Positions 7,486-15,688 of a stretch of 64,000 nt of DNA are shown here, one piece after another. The first letter of the stretch is position 1. The number at the start of each line of letters is the position of its first letter. The notes beneath the pieces were generated by a model. The model saw nothing but the letters and a program-made list of their open reading frames with translations. It was not told the origin of the DNA and did not search any database. This DNA is from Ruegeria sp. A3M17 (GTDB taxonomy: Bacteria; Pseudomonadota; Alphaproteobacteria; Rhodobacterales; Rhodobacteraceae). The position numbers and the translations under genes are program-made. The DNA is taken from assembly GCF_003318255.1 (NCBI RefSeq), contig NZ_QOCF01000004.1, positions 62,001 to 126,000 of the forward strand, in the 5' to 3' direction.

Positions 7486-8637
7486 ATGCCACAAATGTAC
7501 CATGAGTTACCTGCAGAGGCGTATACATCGCAGGAGTGGTTCGACCGTGAACAGCGAGAGATATTCTCAAAAACATGGCGTTTTGCCGGCTTTATGGAAG
7601 ATTTGCCCGAGCCAGGCCATTATCTTTCGGTTCAGGCGGGATTGAACAACTTGTTCATTGTCATGGGGAGAGATCGCAGGCTGCGGGCTTTCCACAACAT
7701 CTGCAGACATCGGGGCACCCAATTGATCCGCGCCGTGGGAAAGACCCAAAAAGCGCTGACCTGCCCCTATCACGACTGGACCTATGATCTTGAGGGCAAC
7801 CTGATCTCGGTCCCGGATGAGCATCGCGAATATAAGTCCGTCGATAAATCCTGCCTTGGCCTGAAACCTGCTTCGGTCGATATCTGGAAGGGTATGTTGT
7901 TTGTGCATCCCGACCCAAACGCAGGGTCGATCATGAAATGGTTCGGCGACGTGGACGATAAGGTCGGACCACACGTGCCAGAAGAACTGGTGGAACACGA
8001 GGACACCTCGAACACCTATGAAATCAAGGCCAATTGGAAGATCATCGTCGAGAATTACATCGACGTCTACCATCTGAGCCACCTGCATTCGAACACCCTA
8101 CAAATGTATGACCACGCCAATGCGCAATATGGTTGGTACGGGCCGCATTACATCTTTTGGGAACCGCCGGTCGAAGAGTTCGCCAAAGATCAGAACAAAA
8201 AGCTTCAGATGCCGCGGGTTGTTCCCGAAGATCAGAATGGTGCATGGGTGCCGATGCTGTTTCCAGGGGTCGGAATTGGTGCGTCAGAGGACGTGTGGAA
8301 CGTCTTTATCATCACCCCCCTTGCTCCGGACAGGACGCGGATTCTGAACCGGACGCGTGTTGCCAATGCCTCGGGCTGGGAGTTTTCGAAACAGGCCACC
8401 CGGTCGGCGTCTTTCTGGAACAATTTTGGCATCAAAGGCAAATATGACGGCGATGATGCGTATGATGAAAATGATCCGATGGCCTCGGGCGATTTCACGC
8501 AAGAGGACATCTATGCCTGTGAGCAGCAACAGAAATCCCTGACGTCGCCCTATTTCGAGGTTGGTCCAGCCGCAGTTGGGGAAAGCCCCGTGGTTCAGCA
8601 CCAAAGGGTCGTTCGCGATTGGTTGCAAGAAGAATGA
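7486..8637 (+). CDS. Rieske non-haem iron oxygenase, alpha subunit (Rieske 2)
   Basis: A 383-residue oxygenase. The Rieske cluster ligands are Cys73, His75, Cys93 and His96 (CRHRG ... CPYHDW), and the mononuclear iron site is Asp193-x2-His196-x4-His201 (DVYHLSHLH). The ATG at 7486 is chosen because GGAGGGG precedes it; a longer reading from 7366 has no ribosome site and lies across the promoter. It is related to but clearly distinct from Rieske 1. It is first in a unit with an ABC-type membrane protein (4-nt overlap) and an FAD/[2Fe-2S] reductase at 9593, so it is the more likely direct partner of that reductase. The acidic C-terminal insert (YDGDDAYDENDP) is notable. Substrate unknown. Confidence 0.9.
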   Translation: MPQMYHELPAEAYTSQEWFDREQREIFSKTWRFAGFMEDLPEPGHYLSVQAGLNNLFIVMGRDRRLRAFHNICRHRGTQLIRAVGKTQKALTCPYHDWTYDLEGNLISVPDEHREYKSVDKSCLGLKPASVDIWKGMLFVHPDPNAGSIMKWFGDVDDKVGPHVPEELVEHEDTSNTYEIKANWKIIVENYIDVYHLSHLHSNTLQMYDHANAQYGWYGPHYIFWEPPVEEFAKDQNKKLQMPRVVPEDQNGAWVPMLFPGVGIGASEDVWNVFIITPLAPDRTRILNRTRVANASGWEFSKQATRSASFWNNFGIKGKYDGDDAYDENDPMASGDFTQEDIYACEQQQKSLTSPYFEVGPAAVGESPVVQHQRVVRDWLQEE

Positions 8638-9509
8638 TCAACTCCGACGACCGGTTGTCGATTGCGACCTTGCTGCGGGTCTTCCGCACAAAAATCGCAA
8701 CGACCTGGGGTCTGACCCTGGTTGAAACGGCGTTGTTTACCCTCCTTCCCCTGTTGATCGGCTATTCAATCGACGGTCTGTCGAATGGGGACTACACGTC
8801 GTTCATCCATTTCGGTGTTGCGATGGCAACGCTGCTGGTTGTGTCGACGTTGCGGCGTATTTACGACACGCGGGCCTATGGCACGATCCGCGTCGAAATG
8901 GGAAAGGCGCAGGCCGAGCGGGATGCAGGGCGCGAGGTCTCGGTGCTGAATGCTCGTGTTCTGATGGCGCGCGAGCTGGTCGATTTTCTGGAAAATGAGG
9001 CCCCTGAATCGATGGGTGCAATCGTGCAGGTTCTGGTCTCGGTCGGTATTCTGATGTCCTTTCACGGCGCACTTGCCACCGCCGCAGGGGCCGCTGCGGT
9101 GATTATCATGATCATCTTTACCTTGTTTTCGCGTCGCTTCTTCCGCCTGAATGGGCTGTTGAACCACCAGTCAGAAAGACAGGTGACTGCGTTGCAAAGC
9201 ATGGATCTGAAAAAGATCGGCCAACACTTGTTTCGATTGCGCACGCATGAGGTTCGATTGTCGGATTCCGAGGCGTTTGTCTACGCTGCGATTTTTGCTG
9301 TCTTGCTCAGCATGCTGGCCTTCAACCTGTGGTTTGCAGCGACGCAAAGCGGGGCGACGGCAGGGCAGATCTTCTCGGTTGTCACCTATTCGTTCGAGTT
9401 TGTGCAATCGGTCGTGGTTTTACCGATGGTCTTGCAAAGCCTCGCGCGCTTGTCCGAGATCACCGAGCGGATCAACGCACCGGCATCGAAACAGGGTGCC
9501 AATGCCTAA
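8634..9509 (+). CDS. ABC-exporter-type six-TM domain protein without ATPase
   Basis: A 291-residue membrane protein resembling the transmembrane half of ABC exporters, with hydrophobic segments near residues 17-40, 55-73, 128-165 and 225-280. The nucleotide-binding domain (Walker A, LSGGQ) that normally follows is absent, and no matching ATPase lies nearby. Its ATG overlaps the Rieske 2 stop (ATGA), indicating translational coupling, and the reductase gene follows 83 nt later. It sits inside an oxygenase operon. It might dock the oxygenase/reductase at the membrane, move substrate, or pair with an ATPase elsewhere; none is supported beyond context. Confidence 0.75.
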   Translation: MINSDDRLSIATLLRVFRTKIATTWGLTLVETALFTLLPLLIGYSIDGLSNGDYTSFIHFGVAMATLLVVSTLRRIYDTRAYGTIRVEMGKAQAERDAGREVSVLNARVLMARELVDFLENEAPESMGAIVQVLVSVGILMSFHGALATAAGAAAVIIMIIFTLFSRRFFRLNGLLNHQSERQVTALQSMDLKKIGQHLFRLRTHEVRLSDSEAFVYAAIFAVLLSMLAFNLWFAATQSGATAGQIFSVVTYSFEFVQSVVVLPMVLQSLARLSEITERINAPASKQGANA

Positions 9510-9592
9510 TCCGTTCAATTCTAACACCCGGCCCATATCGGGCATCATCACACATCCTGCCCATTCGCATGGCACGAATTTCGGAGGCTCAA

Positions 9593-10654
9593 ATGACCAG
9601 AGATTTTCACCCGCTTGAGGTGCTTGAAACGCGCAATGAGATCGGCGGGCAAGCCAAATCCGTCATGTTCGACGTGCCGCCACATCTGGCCCAAGACTTT
9701 GCCTGGCGTGCTGGTCAGCACCTGACCCTTCGCTTTTGGATCAAGCGTGAAGAGGTGCGCAGAAGCTATTCGATCTCGTCTTCACCCGTTTCAGGGGACC
9801 CGCTGCGTATCACAGTTAAGCGGGTGAAAAAGGGGCTCGTCAGCAACCATATCAACGATACGGTTCAACAGGGTGATGTGATCGACGTCATGCCGCCATT
9901 CGGCAGTTTTTGTTTGGATACAGACCCGGAAGAACGGCGCACACACTACTTCTTCGGGGCGGGCAGTGGCATCACCCCGTTACATTCCATGCTTCAGTCT
10001 GTGCTTTTGGCTGAACCGTGGTCGGTTGCGCATCTGGCCTATGGCAATGCGAGCGCGGACAGTATCCTGTTCAAAGATGAGTTTGCCGAATACCAACAGG
10101 CGTTTTCTGAACGCCTGACAGTGCATCACCTTCTGTCCAAGCCCTCAATGTGGTCCAGTTTCGCCTATTGGCGCAGGGGTGTCATCGATAAGGATGCGAT
10201 CGATGCGCTGATCACGGAAAATCCGCCGTATGCCCAGAATGCCCAGTACTATATCTGTGGTCCCGGCGGGATGAACAAAGCGGTTAAAGACGCGCTTATG
10301 TCTTTGGGTGTGCCCGCCAATCGGATTCACATGGAAAGCTACGGCGGCGCGCAAGACACCGATGACAGTATCAAGGGCGTTGATGCCATTGTGGACATAA
10401 CGCTGAACGGTCAGCGACAACCGGTTCAGATGGCATCTGGTCAGACGATCTTACAGGCTGCTCAACAGGCGGGGTTGGAGCCGCCGTATTCCTGCCAGTC
10501 TGGGGTCTGCGGCGCGTGCCGGTGCCAGTTGAAAAAGGGCTCGGTTCATATGCGGGCGCGCACCGCTTTAGATGATAATGAGATCGCGAAAGGTGCCGTG
10601 CTGTCCTGCCAGGCGGTTGCCACGATGGACAAGCTTGCGGTCAGTTACGATTAA
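9593..10654 (+). CDS. FAD/NAD(P)H and C-terminal [2Fe-2S] oxygenase reductase (PaaK/KshB-like)
   Basis: A 353-residue electron-transfer flavoprotein. The FAD-binding RSYS is at residues 57-60, the nicotinamide-binding GAGSGITP at 122-129, and a C-terminal plant-type ferredoxin domain has Cys301, Cys306, Cys309 and Cys339. This order (FAD, NAD, Fe-S) is that of PaaK, KshB and CntB-type reductases, which reduce Rieske or related oxygenases directly, so no separate ferredoxin is needed. The ATG at 9593 follows GGAGG. It is the last gene of the Rieske 2 unit and the only such reductase in the window, so it may serve both Rieske proteins. Confidence 0.9.
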   Translation: MTRDFHPLEVLETRNEIGGQAKSVMFDVPPHLAQDFAWRAGQHLTLRFWIKREEVRRSYSISSSPVSGDPLRITVKRVKKGLVSNHINDTVQQGDVIDVMPPFGSFCLDTDPEERRTHYFFGAGSGITPLHSMLQSVLLAEPWSVAHLAYGNASADSILFKDEFAEYQQAFSERLTVHHLLSKPSMWSSFAYWRRGVIDKDAIDALITENPPYAQNAQYYICGPGGMNKAVKDALMSLGVPANRIHMESYGGAQDTDDSIKGVDAIVDITLNGQRQPVQMASGQTILQAAQQAGLEPPYSCQSGVCGACRCQLKKGSVHMRARTALDDNEIAKGAVLSCQAVATMDKLAVSYD

Positions 10655-10671
10655 CCCGGCCATTGGCCGGG
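10655..10671. terminator. Bidirectional terminator hairpin
   Basis: CCCGGCC-ATT-GGCCGGG starts directly after the reductase stop and lies between it and the convergent TetR 2 gene, which ends at 10681. It is GC-rich and has no U-tract. Confidence 0.6.
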
Positions 10672-10680
10672 CCGTCGCCG

Positions 10681-11271
10681 TCAGGGTTTTTCTTCCAATG
10701 TTTCAGCCAGTTTCAGCGCGGCGAAGTAGGACGAATAACCCCATGTTTTCGGCGGTTTAAGCGGAACGAAAGCATCCGTGGTGATAAACAGGTTTATGAT
10801 TCCGTGCGCGACGATCTCACAGGCTTGTTTGTCGGCTTTTGGGTGTGAGGCAAGAACGATATCTATTGCGACCTTGTAAAAAGCCTCCATCGATTCCAGT
10901 AGCGGCTTACGAAGCTCTGGGTAGATCTCAATCGAGTTGACGAGCGCCTGGTAACAAATGTTGATCCGGGGATCCATCTCACCGTCAGAGTTGAACAGGG
11001 CCTCGATCAGATTGCGGACATCGGGATGTTCGTCCAGCGCAACACGCAATGTTTCGGTCTGTTTGCTGAACGTTTCGACGACATGCTCACCTAGCGCCAG
11101 AACCATTGCTTTGCGGTTGCCAAGATGATGCCGGATCAGTGGGCGCTTCAGCCCGGCTTGTGCCGCGATATGTTCAAGTGTGGCGCCTTCGACGCCGTAG
11201 CGAACGACGCACGACATAAAGGCATCAAGGACTTCTTTTTTACGTTGATCTTGTACCGAGGGGCGACCCAT
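10681..11271 (-). CDS. TetR-family transcriptional regulator (TetR 2)
   Basis: A 196-residue TetR repressor, paralogous to TetR 1: both have RPS near the N-terminus, LDA-M-CV-RYG--GAT in helix 1 and KRPL-RH--GNR in the recognition helix region. The upstream region carries dyad B3 (11326-11339) overlapping its own -35 box, so autorepression is likely. The same dyad precedes Rieske 1, Rieske 2 and the DUF1800/DUF1501 pair, making this the best candidate regulator of all four units. It is convergent with the reductase. The inducer is presumably a pathway metabolite or CoA thioester, but nothing in the sequence identifies it. Confidence 0.88.
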   Translation of the reverse strand: MGRPSVQDQRKKEVLDAFMSCVVRYGVEGATLEHIAAQAGLKRPLIRHHLGNRKAMVLALGEHVVETFSKQTETLRVALDEHPDVRNLIEALFNSDGEMDPRINICYQALVNSIEIYPELRKPLLESMEAFYKVAIDIVLASHPKADKQACEIVAHGIINLFITTDAFVPLKPPKTWGYSSYFAALKLAETLEEKP

Positions 11272-11302
11272 GCGATTACCCTTACACAGAAACAGAATTT
11301 TA

Positions 11303-11331
11303 GAGATATCTTAGTTGAAATTGACTGTCAA
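11303..11331 (-). promoter_or_regulatory. Promoter of TetR 2
   Basis: On the minus strand, TTGACA (11331-11326), 17 nt, TATCTC (11308-11303). The hexamers and spacing are identical to the Rieske 2 promoter at 7355-7383. Confidence 0.65.
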
Positions 11332-11339
11332 TACTGATA
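11326..11339. promoter_or_regulatory. Operator B3 upstream of TetR 2
   Basis: TGTCAATACTGATA is dyad B with one mismatch (TGATA for TGACA). It is enclosed in a longer dyad, TTGACT (11321-11326) and AGTCAA (11339-11344). Confidence 0.65.
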
Positions 11340-11469
11340 GTCAATTTAAGTTTAGAGTGTCTACCGCTCTCCAACGCTTTCTGCATTAGTGCCCATCGTT
11401 CCAGACGTCTATCCAACGCAAGCATTGTTCAAGCTTCCCGGTGGGGCGAAGTGTTTGAGGGCGGTGGGT

Positions 11470-12852
11470 CTAGGTGAAAAGCCCAAGCCTTTCTCCTCCC
11501 GCCACATCCGCAAATCTGTTGAGATTTGGGAACAGAGTGTTCAGTGCCGAAGGTTGTACACCAAACCAAATAGATAGGTCAGCATAAAGTTGATCGGTCG
11601 AGGTCGTCGGAATCAAAACGCCGTCGCCCACATCAAGCGCGTTGTCGCTGGCCAGGCCAAGTTCGGGGTAGTCCCCCAGAATCTGCCCGCCTTTGACAGC
11701 ATTGCCCATAACTAGGGTATTGCCGCCCCAACCATGATCCGTACCGTTGCCATTCGACGTCAGCGTCCGGCCGAAATCTGATCCGGTGAATGTCACGACA
11801 CGATCGGCCAACCCCATGTCGTCAAGCGTTGCCTGAAAGGTGCCGAGCGCTTCGGACAACACGCGCAGCATGCGGGCATGAGTCGCCAGCAACTCATCAT
11901 GATGGTCCCAGCCGATATAGCGCACAAAGAATGTCTGCTGATCGTGGCCCAATCGGTCCGAGGCAGCAATCGTTTTGGCGACCATGCGCAATTGCTGTGC
12001 AAGGTCCGAGGATGGGAAGGACCGGGGTATCTTGATCCCTCGGGTCGCGGATTTGAACGTCTCGTGTTTGGACTGCGCGTCACGGGTCAGGTTCAGGTAC
12101 GTCTCGCGGAAAGGATCGCCGTTTTGATCAGCGTTCATCATTCGGTTGAAGCTGTCCAAAAGCAGGTCGTTGAGCGGACTTTTCTCTTCTTTCACGTACA
12201 GACCGACGCTGCCTTTGTCTGTAATTGCATATGGCAAGTCGATCTTGCCGTTCTGCGCAATGTTGTTTCCGGCCAATGAGATGTTCATGCCGATCTCGTG
12301 CGCCGATTTTGAGGGCTGTAAGTCATCGGCAAAGAACCCGAACCATCCGTCGTTCACACGCAGATCCGGGCGCGAGGTTTGCCAATGTTTGAACTGGTCC
12401 GCGTGGCTCAGCAGTCCCAAGGGAAGTGCGGCCGAACCGTCATAGAACTGCTCTTTCCGGACCTGTTCGACCAAGGGCCCAACATTGGTGACAAAAGAGA
12501 GGCGCCTTTGATCGAACAACTCGGCCACTTCGGGCATCGAAGGGTGCAGGCCAAAGCTGCGACCCAGCCGATCTTTGGGCGTATCCATGTCCAGCAGCTC
12601 ACCGCGCGAAAGGGCAAGATTGGCCCGCGTTTCCGAGTATTGGCCGTGCGCAATTTTGTCATTTGGCACCAGCATGTTGAAGCTGTCATTGCCGCCATCC
12701 AACATAACAAAAACAAGCGCCCTGCGGGCGGGCTTGATCATTCCCGTCCCTGCTTGCGCCAAGCCGGGCAGGGAGGCACCCATCATTGCGCCAGTTGCGG
12801 CAACACCGGTCGAGGCCAAGAACTGCCGGCGCGTAAAGGATTTGGTCAGCAT
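11470..12852 (-). CDS. DUF1501 protein, Tat-exported
   Basis: A 460-residue protein of the DUF1501 family, which falls in the alkaline phosphatase/sulfatase-like fold. The N-terminus has a twin-arginine signal (TRRQFLASTG, then a hydrophobic stretch ending ASLPGLAQAG), so the folded protein is exported to the periplasm. The core begins VFVMLDGGNDSFNMLVP, and FTGSDFGRT and the GTDHGWGG metal-binding-like motif are present. The ATG at 12852 follows GGAGG and lies 4 nt after the DUF1800 stop. DUF1501 and DUF1800 proteins are a recurrent pair of unknown biochemistry. Their place under dyad B4 links them to the oxygenase regulon. Confidence 0.88.
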   Translation of the reverse strand: MLTKSFTRRQFLASTGVAATGAMMGASLPGLAQAGTGMIKPARRALVFVMLDGGNDSFNMLVPNDKIAHGQYSETRANLALSRGELLDMDTPKDRLGRSFGLHPSMPEVAELFDQRRLSFVTNVGPLVEQVRKEQFYDGSAALPLGLLSHADQFKHWQTSRPDLRVNDGWFGFFADDLQPSKSAHEIGMNISLAGNNIAQNGKIDLPYAITDKGSVGLYVKEEKSPLNDLLLDSFNRMMNADQNGDPFRETYLNLTRDAQSKHETFKSATRGIKIPRSFPSSDLAQQLRMVAKTIAASDRLGHDQQTFFVRYIGWDHHDELLATHARMLRVLSEALGTFQATLDDMGLADRVVTFTGSDFGRTLTSNGNGTDHGWGGNTLVMGNAVKGGQILGDYPELGLASDNALDVGDGVLIPTTSTDQLYADLSIWFGVQPSALNTLFPNLNRFADVAGGERLGLFT

Positions 12853-12856
12853 GGGC

Positions 12857-14629
12857 TCAGGCCTCCTGCACGGTGAATTCTGGGGAAACGGCAATCATGA
12901 AGGCGATGGTCTGCACCACCCATTCGGGATTGTCCGCATACTGCACATAGGCTTGCTTGATCCGTTTGCGCACTTCGGCATCAGTCCGACCGGTCAACAA
13001 GATTGATATGCGGTCGATCAGCTCATCATGGCGGCCTCGGTTCTGTGCGATTTTGATCTCTTCGCTCAGGTCGAAGCGCAGCGCGTTCTTGGAATTGGCC
13101 CATAGCGTATCGGGGTCAAACTCCATCACCATCATCTGCTCGGGGCCCGAACCGATCTGGGTCGAGACCAGCGGCAGGTAGCCACCAAAGAACCAGTAGT
13201 AGATGTTGTTGACATAAGCGACCGAGGTCGCGGCCGTGTGCAGCTCGAACTCGGGCGCGCGAAGGCCCATTTTCTGCAATGCGCCATGCGGGGTGAAATC
13301 GGGTTTGTAGAAATTGAACACCGTGGGCGCGGACAATGGATGCATCTGCAGCGCCTCTTGAATGTCATCACCCAGCAGCCACAGCTTGCCGGTCTGGTTA
13401 TGTGCTCCAAACGCAAGCAGAACCTGCGTGACGCGATGCAAGGGCGATTTCAGCTTTTGGGACTGTACTATCTTTGTCGGGGATTTGTATGCCGAAGGCA
13501 GACGTTTGGCGGCAACCTCATTGGTCAATGGGTAGGTCAATATTGTGCGAACCGCGCTTTTCAGATCTCCGTTTGGACCAAATGCCCGGGACACCGCTTC
13601 GACATAGGCGGGCGAGGGATTGGAGGTGACCAGCCGGTTGATCAGATGGGTTGCGATGAACGGCGCGGTCGTAGGGTGGGCAACCAGTTGTCCGATGGTC
13701 GAACGAATTTCTTTTGGGCCGGACTGATCGCCGGGCAGGGTCAGACGACCGTTCAGCAGGGATTTTGCGCCGCGGTCGTGAAAGGCTTCTTCCACGATCA
13801 TCGGTTTTGTGGCGTCGATGAAGGGCACAGTCTTATAGGCATTTTCGACCCCGTCATCAAATTGGACGGGATAGCCGTTATAGCTGCTTTCCCAGAACGA
13901 TGTGTTCCACTCGTACTTATAGGCCGCAGGCAACAAGCCGGTGAAGACCCGAGCCAGTTCCTTGATGTCGCGATTGTCATAGGTCGGGATCGGATCCCCA
14001 CTGGCATCCAGTTTTTCCGTGCCATCGGGGTTCAGCTCGAACAAGCCAATCGAAAACAGCTGCATGATTTCACGCGCATAGTTTTCATCCGGATGGATGT
14101 TCTTGGCCTCGTTCGCCTTTTGATTGGTCATATGCGACAGGTAGATACCCATCATCGGGTGCATCGACACATCGTACAGAAGGTCTGAATAACTGCCGAA
14201 CGCGTGCTTATAGAGCAGGTCATAGTAATTCGCCATCCCGATGGCATCCAGCTCCAGCGATGACGCGTCCGAGATGACCAGGATCTCGGACAGTGCCTGC
14301 GCAACGCGTTGGCGCAGCAGGTCGTCGCGTTGCGTCAGGGTGTGGTTCCACCAGGCCATGTGGAAATACCATTTAAAGGGCAGGGCGGGGTTGTTGCCGT
14401 CGCCGTTGATCGCCCATTCGCCATGTGCGCGCTTCAGGCGTTTTCTGAAGCTCTTCCAAATCTTGCGAGTGGATTTTTCGAACGACCCTTTGTTTCCGAT
14501 CGAGGCGTTCATCTGATCATCCAACCAGCGTTCCGGGCCGGTCTTGCTAACCTGATGCAGTAACCTCTGATCGGCCCCAAGCGTGGCCTGCATCAAGAAT
14601 CGACTGGTGTCTTCCAGGGATGATTTCAT
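12857..14629 (-). CDS. DUF1800 family protein
   Basis: A 590-residue DUF1800 protein. Family features visible include the N-terminal RFLMQATLG and the central NYAREIMQLFSIGLFELN, followed by the YDNRDIKELARVFTGL region. There is no evident signal peptide, so export with its partner (piggy-back with the Tat-exported DUF1501) or a cytoplasmic role are both open. AAAGGA precedes the ATG. The gene is first in a two-gene unit with DUF1501 (4-nt gap), 53 nt downstream of dyad B4. The function of the family is unknown; the shared operator suggests a role in handling the pathway substrate, possibly a polymer or surface-bound compound. Confidence 0.88.
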   Translation of the reverse strand: MKSSLEDTSRFLMQATLGADQRLLHQVSKTGPERWLDDQMNASIGNKGSFEKSTRKIWKSFRKRLKRAHGEWAINGDGNNPALPFKWYFHMAWWNHTLTQRDDLLRQRVAQALSEILVISDASSLELDAIGMANYYDLLYKHAFGSYSDLLYDVSMHPMMGIYLSHMTNQKANEAKNIHPDENYAREIMQLFSIGLFELNPDGTEKLDASGDPIPTYDNRDIKELARVFTGLLPAAYKYEWNTSFWESSYNGYPVQFDDGVENAYKTVPFIDATKPMIVEEAFHDRGAKSLLNGRLTLPGDQSGPKEIRSTIGQLVAHPTTAPFIATHLINRLVTSNPSPAYVEAVSRAFGPNGDLKSAVRTILTYPLTNEVAAKRLPSAYKSPTKIVQSQKLKSPLHRVTQVLLAFGAHNQTGKLWLLGDDIQEALQMHPLSAPTVFNFYKPDFTPHGALQKMGLRAPEFELHTAATSVAYVNNIYYWFFGGYLPLVSTQIGSGPEQMMVMEFDPDTLWANSKNALRFDLSEEIKIAQNRGRHDELIDRISILLTGRTDAEVRKRIKQAYVQYADNPEWVVQTIAFMIAVSPEFTVQEA

Positions 14630-14681
14630 GGTGGATGGCGGTCCTTTAGATCTGACGACAGCGGCTGCGATTACAATATAC

Positions 14682-14695
14682 TGTCATGGACGACA
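14682..14695. promoter_or_regulatory. Operator B4 upstream of DUF1800/DUF1501
   Basis: TGTCATGGACGACA is dyad B with one arm mismatch (CGACA for TGACA), preceded by AC and followed by AAAAT as at the other sites. It lies 53 nt before the DUF1800 start. Confidence 0.6.
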
Positions 14696-14742
14696 AAATA
14701 AAACTTAGCCCCGCCGTTTCAACCCGAAGAATTCGATATCCG

Positions 14743-14769
14743 CAAAAAAAATGCCCCGTTTCCGGGGCA
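14743..14769 (-). terminator. Rho-independent terminator of DUF2141 unit
   Basis: TGCCCCG (14752-14758) pairs with CGGGGCA (14763-14769) across TTTC. On the minus strand the stem is followed by eight Us (14751-14744). A classic terminator 26 nt past the DUF2141 stop. Confidence 0.9.
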
Positions 14770-14795
14770 GTTGGGGTTAAACTTGTAGGGTAGCT

Positions 14796-15227
14796 TTAGT
14801 TTGCGTAATTCATTTTCAAACCAAGCGATGAGGTATTGCCATCGTATTCGATCGCCGCGTCTTCGAACGCCGGCAACGATCTGACACCGGCGCCCTTGGA
14901 ATAAGCCCAACCTTCTTGCGGGATCGGCCCTTTCATCTCGAACTGGCCGTTATCGTTCTGGTCATGGTGTATCATGATCGCAAGCTGTCCGGGTTTCTGG
15001 TTCTCGAGCGTTCCGGAAACCGTGCTACCTGAGGCCGGGATCTTCGCGTAGCCCACGATTTTCGCCATCTGGCTTTGGTCGAACGCGGTCTTATCGTCAA
15101 AGGCCAGGACGTGGATGACGCCCCCGCGTCCGGCGTCGACACCAGTGATATCGATCTGTATGTCCCCGGCCGTAGCCTGAGAGGCCGCCAGAGCCATAAG
15201 GCCAGCGAAGAATGCAGTCTTGATCAT
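14796..15227 (-). CDS. DUF2141 secreted protein
   Basis: A 143-residue exported protein with a Sec signal peptide (residues 1-20, ending ASQATA) and a DUF2141 domain. The family's signature acidic Asp/Asn loop is present as HHDQNDNGQFEM (about residues 88-99), near GPIPQEGWAYSKG. The function of the family is not known. AGGAG precedes the start, and the gene lies 18 nt after the small membrane protein gene at 15518-15246. A strong terminator follows. It is transcribed the same way as the GPH transporter 460 nt upstream, and may be part of the same island. Confidence 0.88.
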   Translation of the reverse strand: MIKTAFFAGLMALAASQATAGDIQIDITGVDAGRGGVIHVLAFDDKTAFDQSQMAKIVGYAKIPASGSTVSGTLENQKPGQLAIMIHHDQNDNGQFEMKGPIPQEGWAYSKGAGVRSLPAFEDAAIEYDGNTSSLGLKMNYAN

Positions 15228-15245
15228 TGAGTTTCTCCTGAACAG

Positions 15246-15518
15246 TTAACCAATGTAAATTCCGAACAGACGCCATGCGAGATCCTGCACGACGTAAAGC
15301 AGCCCGAAGGCGAACCACATGATCGTGATGGCGTAGAAAAGCGGCGGGTTGTCCCGGCTGTCGATTGTTTCAATCAAAAAGGCCTGGCCGGTCATGAAGG
15401 ATGAGACGGCCCACCACATGAACAGCAACCCCCAGATCGCGTAGATCTGAAACCATGTTGCCAACAGCAAACATAAGAAGATGATCCAGGAAAAGGGGTG
15501 GGATTTGAGGTATTGCAT
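15246..15518 (-). CDS. Small membrane protein of unknown function
   Basis: A 90-residue protein, strongly hydrophobic and rich in Trp and Phe, with membrane segments at about residues 9-28, 29-47 and 62-85 (the last ending VVQDLAWRLFGIYIG). GAGAAG precedes the ATG. It is 18 nt upstream of the DUF2141 gene and probably cotranscribed with it. I do not recognise the family. The pair (small membrane protein plus secreted DUF2141) could form a membrane/periplasm unit. Coding is supported by the ribosome site, close spacing and consistent hydrophobic pattern. Confidence 0.7.
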   Translation of the reverse strand: MQYLKSHPFSWIIFLCLLLATWFQIYAIWGLLFMWWAVSSFMTGQAFLIETIDSRDNPPLFYAITIMWFAFGLLYVVQDLAWRLFGIYIG

Positions 15519-15688
15519 TGAACTTCTCTATCTATTTTCGGGGTTTGTGCCCGCATCAAAGTGGGCACGACGAAGGGATACCTCTGCCTCACAAAACTGC
15601 GTGGCTTTGAAGAGGGTGTTTAACATTCTGGCTTGCCGCCATTGCAGATCAGTTGAAGTTCCGTCCACGCAGGCGACCTGCCAGCTGT

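Noticed and set aside
13238..14188. 316-codon plus-strand frame opposite DUF1800
   Set aside because: Antisense shadow; the minus-strand DUF1800 frame has family features and operon context.
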